DNA of 64,000 nucleotides from contig CAVJMJ010000006.1 of the NCBI GenBank assembly GCA_963650915.1, positions 1-64,000 on the forward strand, given 5' to 3'. Positions 1 through 7,077 of this stretch are shown piece after piece. The notes under the pieces were generated by a model that had not been told where the DNA came from, searched no databases, and worked only from the letters and a program-made list of their open reading frames with translations. Made by a program: the position numbers and the translations under genes. This DNA is from UBA4636 sp963650915 (GTDB taxonomy: Bacteria; Bacillota; Clostridia; Christensenellales; Borkfalkiaceae). Every line of letters begins with the position of its first letter. Positions within the stretch are counted from its first letter, which is position 1.

Positions 1-82
1 TTGTGCAAAGATGGGTGTCGATGAAATCGACGGGGTGATTGTCGTACATAATCTTTGTTCCTTATGCGGCTAACGCCTGGAT

Positions 83-290
83 GTTTCGACTACACTGCGT
101 TCCGCTCAACATGACTAAATGAGGGTGTACAGTATATGATAAACTTTTCAGTTATATAGACCGTCCAACCTCCTCAGTCGCTACGCGCTGCGTCCGCCTC
201 GGTCTTACGACCTTCGGGCTTCGGCTACAAACAGCGCACTGTGCTGTTTGCTTAACGCCTACGCACCCCCTACCAGGTGAAGCCTTGCTG
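83..290. repeat. Composite dispersed repeat, left flank of the island
   Basis: The stretch from about 123 to 290 is matched in inverted orientation at about 24511-24676, with long identical runs around CCTCGGTCTTACGACCTTCG, the palindrome in CACTGTGCTG and CTACCAGGTGAAGCCTT. A second module at 83-115 (GATGTTTCGACTAC...CATGAC) is also matched, at 24433-24471, but on the other side of the core, so the module order is permuted. No coding potential is visible. Confidence 0.8.
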
Positions 291-315
291 ACGCTCAATG
301 TAACGTAAAAGTAGT

Positions 316-340
316 GATAATCGACTTATAGACAGACTTT
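316..340 (-). repeat. Dispersed palindromic element, copy at the left flank
   Basis: Read on the minus strand it gives AAAGTCTGTCTATAAGTCG followed by ATTATC, a good match to the element found many times between 24.4 and 62.3 kb. It lies outside the left end of the secretion island. Confidence 0.6.
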
Positions 341-365
341 TTTTGTTAGCATATATATTCCGCAG

Positions 366-390
366 GTCATCCTGAGGTGACGAAGGATCC
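366..390. repeat. Short dispersed repeat of the GTCATCCTGAGG...GAAGGATCC kind
   Basis: An imperfect inverted repeat: GTCATCCTGAGG is followed by a run ending GAAGGATCC. Sequences of this form are common as intergenic repeats in gut Clostridia genomes (recalled, not searched). Nothing coding overlaps it. Confidence 0.4.
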
Positions 391-495
391 AGCGGTAAAA
401 CCGCGCATATTTTATAATTTGTTGTTCCTTATTAGCCTTTTTATAGGTCAATCCTTTTAGGCTTCCCATCATTTACGTACTGATATAAGTCACTT

Positions 496-536
496 AAAAA
501 AACCTCGGGCGATTTTTCAACCGCCTGAGGTTTTTT
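496..536. terminator. Bidirectional intrinsic terminator
   Basis: The stem AACCTCGGGCG pairs with CGCCTGAGGTT across a short loop, with one G-U pair. An A-run precedes it and a T-run follows it, so it can act in both directions. On the minus strand it would end the island operon. Confidence 0.75.
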
Positions 537-745
537 ATTGGTTCAATTTATTTCCGTAGACCCATTTTATTGAGTCTTACGCTTCCGGCTACCATTTTAT
601 TGGTTCAACGTATTTCCGTAGACCCATTTTATTGAGTTATACGCTTCCGGCTACCATTTTATTGGTTCAATGTATTTCCGTAGGCCTATTTTATTGAGTT
701 GTACGCTTTCATCTACCCTTTTATGGGTTAGATAGTTTTCGTCTA
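537..745. repeat. 62-bp tandem repeat, about 3.3 copies
   Basis: Units begin at 537, 599 and 661 with ATTGGTTCAA and continue with TATTTCCGTAGACCCATTTT, ending in CTTCCGGCTACC. The third unit diverges, and a degenerate fourth begins near 723. The array sits just downstream of the 1770-residue gene and has no reading frame of its own. Confidence 0.85.
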
Positions 746-841
746 TCCTTTCATAGGTTTAAGCGTACCGGTCGAGCCAATTTTTATGGGTTTGATGGTT
801 TTTTAGAGCCGAGTTTGGCGATAAGTTTATCGTGCTTAAAG

Positions 842-3800
842 TTAAGCCCTCGGGGCGCGATTCTTTAAATCGTTTTCTTTTACCTTTTCGGCTTCCTTCT
901 TGATATCTTCGGTGCGTTTTTCTTTATCGCGGGAAAGTTTGTGATCGGCTTCGGGAACGGTTATTTGTTCACGCATCGAAAGGTTGTTCGATTTTGATTC
1001 GACCACCGAACTTTTTTCGCTTTCATCCTCACGCATGCTCGAAGAAAGTTCGTCCGAACTTTGCGAAATCATAGAACCTTTGAGATTTTTGTTCTCGTCG
1101 GCTTTTTGGAAGTTCTTTTCTATGCCGTCCTTCAAATCGTTGAAGCTTGCGCTCGGCTTGGTAACCGAAAGTTCTTCGAATTCGCGATCGCCGATTTCGA
1201 GAAGGTTTTTGGCTAATTCTTTAAACTGCTCGATTTCGCGTTTTTCCCTGCCGTTCTTTCTCCAACTGAAGAACTTGGAAATCCACGATCTGTTGCCGTT
1301 GTACTTAGTCATCGCCCTGTACATTTGTGCGGCTTTCAACTTTGCTTGGTCGGTCTTTTCGATGCCTAAAAGGTTTTCTTTTTCGTTTGAAACCATATCG
1401 GTAAACGCCGTAAAGCCCAAACCTTCCTTCCAATTTGCCGAAAGGAAATTGAAATTGCCGGAATTGGCTTGCATGGTTCTTAACGCGAGTTCGGAAGAAT
1501 CCTTCGGTACGAAGGTATCGGCGAAAGAATTCTGCATTTTTTTGAAGTTTTCGGGTTTGATACCGCCGTTTATTATTTTTTCGGGATATCCTACTTTACT
1601 TGCCGCCTCGCGCATAATCTTATCGAGTCCGCGCATTGCGCCGTCCATTTGTTCGGAGGTGATAATTTTACCCTCTCTCGAACACAACTTGTTTGTGGCG
1701 TGCAAAGTTTGCATATATAAATCGCCGAACAAAAGTTTGTACTCTTTTTCAAAAGTCGTCTTATCGACGGCTTCCATACCGTCGTCGCTGTTTTCCGTTA
1801 TAAAACCTTTGATAACCGATTCGATGTCGGTCAAATCGAATTTAATGCCGTATTTAGCGGCAAAATCATCGCTTACTTTAACGTCGTCGGGCGATATTTC
1901 CTCGTAAACTTGTTGATTTACGGGTATGTAATTAGGAGCCTCGTCCGCTTGAGGGTTTATTCCGCCGAATAACGTTGCGAGGTTGCGAAGTTCGCCGTTC
2001 GTCACGACCGAGTAAGCCGAATTGGGATTTTCCTTGGGGACGCTGTATCTCCCAGCCATAAAGGTGGGGAAATTTATGCGCATCGCTTTTGCGATGTTCG
2101 TGCTTCTGTCGCCGATAATAACGTCGTCTTTTACCGAACTTTCTTCGGAAATTTTCGACTCTATATCGTCGTTTCTTATAATGTTATCGTAGGTGGTATC
2201 TTTGTCGAAGCGGTAATTTGCTTGATTTTCGCTATATTCGCTTACGTCTTCCTCGAGTTCGTTCTCTCTCATCCCGCGGTATTCGACTACTTTTTCCTTT
2301 TTATTAGACGACGTATCGATAACTTCTTCTTTTTTATTTGAGGAAGTGTCTATAACGCCTTCTTTTTTATTTGAGGAAGTATCGATATCATCGACGGACA
2401 TGTTGTTCTCGTTGACGATATTGTCTACGGAAAGGTCGTCTTCGTTAAGAACTTCGTCTTCGCTTAAAACGCTGTTTTCGTTTTTAATATCGTTATCGAT
2501 ATTGTTTTCCTTTTCGTCCTCGAGCCCGTTGTTTTCGGTTAATTTTTGAAGATCGGCGCCGAATTTTTCGATTTGTGCCTCGAGCGGTAAGGTGTTACCC
2601 GATACCTTTTCAAAACCCTTTTCGTCAACGACGCCTATTTCCAATATGGCTTTTTTGAGGTTGGCGGAGAATTTATACATATCGGCACGCACTGCGTCCA
2701 CGTCGATGTCATACAAGTCGTTTTCCACCAAGTTTCTTGCCAACACGTTGACCATATCGTAAAATTCGATAAGCGACGCCGTGACGTAACGTTTACCCTG
2801 AGCGTTTAAGGTGTCGTCCAAATTACGGTAAGCATCCAATCCTTTTACGTCGGTCATGTTTTTGTAGTCCTCCATGGAGGTCTTTTTCCACTGCTTTAAC
2901 GTAAATTCGATATTTGCGAGATTACCGATTTGTACCTCGTTCATTTTGTTCAGAGAATCGCTGTAATGGGTGACTTCCCAAGTAGGAATACCTGCCTTTA
3001 AGTACTTGGTCATCTCTTCCGTGGTCATTCCGCCGAAAGGTTTAACTTCGTCTATATTATGCCCGTAAAGTTTAAGCGCGCCTTGCATGAGTTTTTCGAC
3101 CATGTCGGTGGCTTCGGCAAAGGCAACGGGTTTGGTGTAACGTTCGCTGTCGGCTACCTCTTTAAGACCGCCTATCGCCTGAACCCAAACGTCTTTCCAT
3201 AATTTATTGTAATCGGCTTCGCTTACCTTGCCTTCTTTGGAAAGAATTTCGTTTATCTTGACGATAACCTGATTGACGTTTATATCCCCGTGAGAGAAAT
3301 TCGCCAATTCGCCTATGCGTACGCGTAACGCACGCCCTCTTTCGCTCTTAAACAGTATGTTAAGAGAATCGTCCTTTTTAACTTTCTCTTTTATGTTTCC
3401 GTTTTCGTCGTATTCTACGGAGTCGAAAACGTCCTGAATGCCTAATAAGTCTATTTCGTCTTGTTTGGCTTCTTCTAAATATTTGGCGTTTTCAGCCGCT
3501 CTCTGTTCTTTCAGGAGTTTGGCTTTCTCCTCGTCCAAAATCCTCTTGTTTTCGAGTAATTCAGAACGAATTTTATTCTTGACGGCGTCGTAATGAGCGT
3601 TATTTACTTCGTAATCGTAAAGTTTCTTGACGTATTGAGGATTGTTGTAAGAATCGATTCCTTTTTGGGAAACGTCCATGGTTTCCAAACTTACTTTAAG
3701 ATCGTTACCGTCATTGTAAACGTGTGCAAACTGAACGATGCCCGTTTGGTTTATCAAAGCGTGAAGTAACTTTTTCTCAGCAAAATTGGAAGAGAAATTA

Positions 3801-6154
3801 CCCTTTTCTTGAATAACGGAATCGTAAAGAGCCTCTCCGTCGATGAATATAAGACGGGCAATATCTTCAAAACTCGCACAAGGATAGCCGTATTCTCTCA
3901 ACGTTTTGGAATCGTTAAGGTCGTGGTTGTATATAACGCCGACGAATCCGATTTCGAAGCTCGTTATTTCTTCGCTATACTCGGGGGCGTCTACGCTCAT
4001 ACCCTTAAGAGACATTGCGCTTTCGGGAAGACTGATTTTATAAACGCTTCTTTCCGGACATTCCGTATCGGCATCGAGTCTTGCCTTCTTTTCTTTTAAA
4101 TAACTCTTTACTTCGTGGGTGTATTTGCTGTCTTTATAAGATTGCAAACCCATGTTAACGTTATCTAAAAGGTCGTCTTCGCTTAAATCCGTTTTAGGAT
4201 TTCTCATCTGTTTGAGAATCTGAGTATATTCCCTTCCGCCGATTTCCGCGCCGAGTGCCTTTATAGTGCCGTTGTATATGTCGTTATACAGAGCGTAATA
4301 TTGCGCCTTGAACGCATCGAAACGAGCCTTTTCTATGGCGGTGGGGAAACGCATATCCACGTACCAAGGATTTTCGACGAGTTTTACGGTGACCGTTTGT
4401 TGGACGCGCAAGTACATCATGCTCTTCATAATGTCTTCTACGGACTCTATTTTGACCGGCATTGTGTAATTCATTACGAAGTCGTACATTTTGTCGAGGT
4501 AAGGTTTCATTGCCGCATGGTCTTGTTTCGACCAAGCGGTTAACGCCTTTTCGGTTTCTTCGGCAAATTCGGCTTCGGTCAAGTCTTTGTCGCCTACGCC
4601 CAAAGTTTTTGCCAACCTCGTAAAGGTCATGATGTCCGGGAAATCTCTATCGTCGATTACGGTGGGGAAAAGGCTTTTTAAATAAGCTTTATTCTTCATC
4701 GATTCCCTGTGGTAACGACGATAATGTGTTCTGACCTCGTCAAGCACGAAAAACGCCGGACCGACGTTTTGTTTGTTTATTTCGATTTCTTCTCTGGTTT
4801 CTTTGTATGTTTTTTTGACGGTGGAAGGATCTATCAAACCGACTTCCGCTTTAAGAAGGGTTTCCTTACGATTAAGACTGTTGCGATAGGATTCCTTCAC
4901 GCTTTCGGTTTTGTCGTTTAAAGTCTTTTCCTTGCCCGCCGTCAACGTGTCGGTTAAATCTTTAGCCTCTTTGGAAAATAAGGCTTTTCTTTCTTCCTCG
5001 CTTTCTTCGAGAGCGTGAATTTTATCGACGTATTCTTGAGGGTCGTTGCCGTCTCTTATATCGAGAACGTCTACCCTGTACTTAAATTCTCCGTCGATTT
5101 CGGCAACATGGGCGATGGAAACAACACCCGTTTTGTTGCACAACGCGTCGAAGAGTTTCATTTGTGCGTCGTTGATGGTTTTGGGTTCGGGTATCAAGTC
5201 GTATACGCTTACGCCGTCGATAAAGATGGTTCTGTATCCGTCCATATCGATGATTCTGTCGTGCATGTAATTATGTACGACACCGTAACCGGTTTCGTTA
5301 GAACCGAGACACATTATCATGGCGTTGTTTAAAGATTCCAAGTCTTCTTTCGAAACTTCCGTTCTGACGTCCTTACCGCTATACGCCTTTACCCAGTCGC
5401 TAACCTCGAATTTTCTAATCGCGGCACTGTCTTTAGGTGCCGGATTATAAGGTTCCGTCGCCTTGATGAAAGCCTCGGTAAAAGCACTTCTTTTGTTGCT
5501 TTTTTCTCTGCCGGACGCCGATCTTTCCTCACGGGCTTTAGTAAACCCGGCAAGATACTGCTTGGGATCTTTATCGTATTTACGTTTTGAAGCAACGCTT
5601 ATTTCCAAGTCGTTGTCCATGAAAACGTAAGTACCGATGCTTGCTTGCAAGAATATCTCTTGTTGAACGTATTGAAGACGCATCATCGAATCCATGTCGG
5701 GGAAACGACTTCTTACGTATTCGGGGTATTCTGCCATTTTCGTAACGGTAAGACCTTGTTGCGAACGAAGGTATACGAAGTGTTTTAACGCTTCCGTTTC
5801 GGTTTGGATATTTTCGGGCGCATTGTATTCCGAAACGAATTTATACCATTGATCCAAATATCCGAATATTTTTTCCCTGTCGTCGTTTGCGAAAGCGTCT
5901 ATTATGTTTTGGCATTCTGCTCTAAACTCTTCTTCGCTTAATTCCTTGCCGTTTACTGGATCGTCGAAAATGGGTTTATACCTTAAAAAAGTCGCCAAAT
6001 CGCCGAAATCTCTCGCGTCGATATGCCTTGACGAAATTCTGTTCATCGCCTCCCTGTTATTTGCGGCGACTTCGTCGTATATATCGTTGGTGACCACGCA
6101 CCTTGCCACTGCTTTGTGAAGGCTTTCTCTGTTTATCGTTTTATTTAAACTCAT
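842..6154 (-). CDS. Large duplicated protein of a T4SS-like operon, candidate substrate
   Basis: This 1770-residue protein is not recognised. It has no signal peptide and no clear membrane segment, so it is probably cytoplasmic before any export. Residues about 17-430 and 465-890 are diverged copies of one unit: both contain a KP/KT-rich helix region, an xYLRxQQxxTV motif, then FIDGxxxYD and TGxVxxAHV motifs. The middle is charged and helical. Near residues 1255-1290 the octamer DTSSNKKE occurs three times in tandem, followed by an acidic and serine-rich linker. The extreme C-terminus carries REQITVPEADHKLS and a basic tail, a motif shared with the 61-residue protein encoded next to it. It is the last gene of the operon. 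Two tandem Shine-Dalgarno copies precede the start. A secreted effector or a cytoplasmic T4SS accessory role is inference only. Confidence 0.85.
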   Translation of the reverse strand: MSLNKTINRESLHKAVARCVVTNDIYDEVAANNREAMNRISSRHIDARDFGDLATFLRYKPIFDDPVNGKELSEEEFRAECQNIIDAFANDDREKIFGYLDQWYKFVSEYNAPENIQTETEALKHFVYLRSQQGLTVTKMAEYPEYVRSRFPDMDSMMRLQYVQQEIFLQASIGTYVFMDNDLEISVASKRKYDKDPKQYLAGFTKAREERSASGREKSNKRSAFTEAFIKATEPYNPAPKDSAAIRKFEVSDWVKAYSGKDVRTEVSKEDLESLNNAMIMCLGSNETGYGVVHNYMHDRIIDMDGYRTIFIDGVSVYDLIPEPKTINDAQMKLFDALCNKTGVVSIAHVAEIDGEFKYRVDVLDIRDGNDPQEYVDKIHALEESEEERKALFSKEAKDLTDTLTAGKEKTLNDKTESVKESYRNSLNRKETLLKAEVGLIDPSTVKKTYKETREEIEINKQNVGPAFFVLDEVRTHYRRYHRESMKNKAYLKSLFPTVIDDRDFPDIMTFTRLAKTLGVGDKDLTEAEFAEETEKALTAWSKQDHAAMKPYLDKMYDFVMNYTMPVKIESVEDIMKSMMYLRVQQTVTVKLVENPWYVDMRFPTAIEKARFDAFKAQYYALYNDIYNGTIKALGAEIGGREYTQILKQMRNPKTDLSEDDLLDNVNMGLQSYKDSKYTHEVKSYLKEKKARLDADTECPERSVYKISLPESAMSLKGMSVDAPEYSEEITSFEIGFVGVIYNHDLNDSKTLREYGYPCASFEDIARLIFIDGEALYDSVIQEKGNFSSNFAEKKLLHALINQTGIVQFAHVYNDGNDLKVSLETMDVSQKGIDSYNNPQYVKKLYDYEVNNAHYDAVKNKIRSELLENKRILDEEKAKLLKEQRAAENAKYLEEAKQDEIDLLGIQDVFDSVEYDENGNIKEKVKKDDSLNILFKSERGRALRVRIGELANFSHGDINVNQVIVKINEILSKEGKVSEADYNKLWKDVWVQAIGGLKEVADSERYTKPVAFAEATDMVEKLMQGALKLYGHNIDEVKPFGGMTTEEMTKYLKAGIPTWEVTHYSDSLNKMNEVQIGNLANIEFTLKQWKKTSMEDYKNMTDVKGLDAYRNLDDTLNAQGKRYVTASLIEFYDMVNVLARNLVENDLYDIDVDAVRADMYKFSANLKKAILEIGVVDEKGFEKVSGNTLPLEAQIEKFGADLQKLTENNGLEDEKENNIDNDIKNENSVLSEDEVLNEDDLSVDNIVNENNMSVDDIDTSSNKKEGVIDTSSNKKEEVIDTSSNKKEKVVEYRGMRENELEEDVSEYSENQANYRFDKDTTYDNIIRNDDIESKISEESSVKDDVIIGDRSTNIAKAMRINFPTFMAGRYSVPKENPNSAYSVVTNGELRNLATLFGGINPQADEAPNYIPVNQQVYEEISPDDVKVSDDFAAKYGIKFDLTDIESVIKGFITENSDDGMEAVDKTTFEKEYKLLFGDLYMQTLHATNKLCSREGKIITSEQMDGAMRGLDKIMREAASKVGYPEKIINGGIKPENFKKMQNSFADTFVPKDSSELALRTMQANSGNFNFLSANWKEGLGFTAFTDMVSNEKENLLGIEKTDQAKLKAAQMYRAMTKYNGNRSWISKFFSWRKNGREKREIEQFKELAKNLLEIGDREFEELSVTKPSASFNDLKDGIEKNFQKADENKNLKGSMISQSSDELSSSMREDESEKSSVVESKSNNLSMREQITVPEADHKLSRDKEKRTEDIKKEAEKVKENDLKNRAPRA

Positions 6155-6182
6155 AATCTTATTCCTTTAATCTTATTCCTTT
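6155..6182 (-). promoter_or_regulatory. Tandemly duplicated ribosome binding site
   Basis: The 14-bp sequence AAAGGAATAAGATT (minus strand) occurs twice back to back directly before the ATG of the 1770-residue gene. The proximal AAAGGA is spaced correctly and fixes the start codon. The second copy looks like a slippage duplication. Confidence 0.8.
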
Positions 6183-6377
6183 CGTTTTATGGGATTTTTC
6201 CTTTTACGTATATTAAGACACCCGTTTTTTCTTTCGGGGTGCAAAAACTGCGAAATAATTAAATACCGCGTCAAAAGACGCCGAACTTTTTTAACGGTAA
6301 GCATTAAAAAGAATTTTTTAAAGCGTTTCTCGACCGAAATGCTTTAAAACGCTTTATCTTTTTTAAATCTTAACCCT

Positions 6378-6563
6378 TTATCTTTTTAAACTCGGTTCCG
6401 AGGGCGTGCTTTTAGATACGTCCTTGGTTTTTGCCGACGTTTTGTGCGAAGCTTCGGGAACGGTTATGCGTTCTCTCTCGTTGTTTAAACCGAGTTTTCC
6501 CATAACTATATCGAAACGATTTTCTATTTTTAACGAATTTATTGCGTCATATAAACTATTCAT
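6378..6563 (-). CDS. 61-residue protein sharing a C-terminal motif with the 1770-residue protein
   Basis: A small protein not assigned to a family. Residues about 31-43 read RERITVPEASHKTS, almost the same as the REQITVPEADHKLS near the C-terminus of the 1770-residue protein 220 bp downstream. In both proteins a basic, Lys/Ser-rich tail follows. The start codon lies inside the end of the sigma factor gene (8-base overlap) and has a strong GGAGG site about nine bases upstream, so translation is very likely. The N-terminal half could form one amphipathic helix. It may be a truncated relative, a chaperone-like partner, or a minimal carrier of a secretion signal; these are guesses. Confidence 0.75.
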   Translation of the reverse strand: MNSLYDAINSLKIENRFDIVMGKLGLNNERERITVPEASHKTSAKTKDVSKSTPSEPSLKR

Positions 6564-7077
6564 CGTAAAAACCCTCCAATTGGGATTTTAATCTTATAAT
6601 AAGCCTTCTGTACTTACTCTTTACCGTATTTACCGATTCGCCGAGCGTTTCGGCGATTTCGGTTAAAGTATACCCTTCGAGGACGTGCCTGCATAACAAG
6701 TCGAACTCTTCTTTATCGGTAACGGAAGCGATTTTTTCCATTAAGTCCGAGCCTTCGTGAAAACAATATTCGCCTGCCGTGTTTTCGTTAAGTTCTTCCG
6801 TTTGCTTTTTGTCTCTTAATTTGTTAAGCGACAAATTCCTTGCCGAACGGGTAAGATAATATTTTACGTTTGATATTTCCGTTTTTTCCGCACGGCGGTA
6901 AAAATTGACGAAAACGTCGTCCGAAACCTCGTCGGTATCCTCTTTATTGCCTAAAAACCTAAAAGCGTAAAACCAAACGAGTTTAAAATATTTGTCGTAA
7001 ATCTTACGAAAAATTTCGAGTTTTTTATTCCTGTCGCTCGGCAACGCGCATACGGTAAGTTCTTCTTTTACGCTCAT
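6556..7077 (-). CDS. ECF-type RNA polymerase sigma factor within the T4SS-like operon
   Basis: This 173-residue protein has the two-domain layout of ECF sigma factors. Region 2 (about residues 24-90) includes YKLVWFYAFRFLGNKEDTDEV-like sequence and a YLTRSARN stretch. Region 4 (about 125-170) has an ILEGYTLTEIAETLGESVNT-like helix-turn-helix. Such factors direct core RNA polymerase to dedicated promoters. The gene overlaps the end of the VirB4 gene start by four bases (ATGA) and is overlapped in turn by the 61-residue gene, so it is translationally coupled. No anti-sigma gene is recognised beside it. Placement inside the operon suggests autoregulation of the island or control of distant genes; the target promoter is unknown. 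Confidence 0.88.
   Translation of the reverse strand: MSVKEELTVCALPSDRNKKLEIFRKIYDKYFKLVWFYAFRFLGNKEDTDEVSDDVFVNFYRRAEKTEISNVKYYLTRSARNLSLNKLRDKKQTEELNENTAGEYCFHEGSDLMEKIASVTDKEEFDLLCRHVLEGYTLTEIAETLGESVNTVKSKYRRLIIRLKSQLEGFYDE

Noticed and set aside
984..1907. 307-codon plus-strand frame, Ser/Leu/Phe-rich
   Set aside because: It is the complement of the 1770-residue gene; no ribosome site and no family-like sequence.
6312..6355. Hairpin AAAGCGTTT/AAACGCTTT between the 61- and 1770-residue genes
   Set aside because: The T-run follows it on the wrong strand for an operon terminator.
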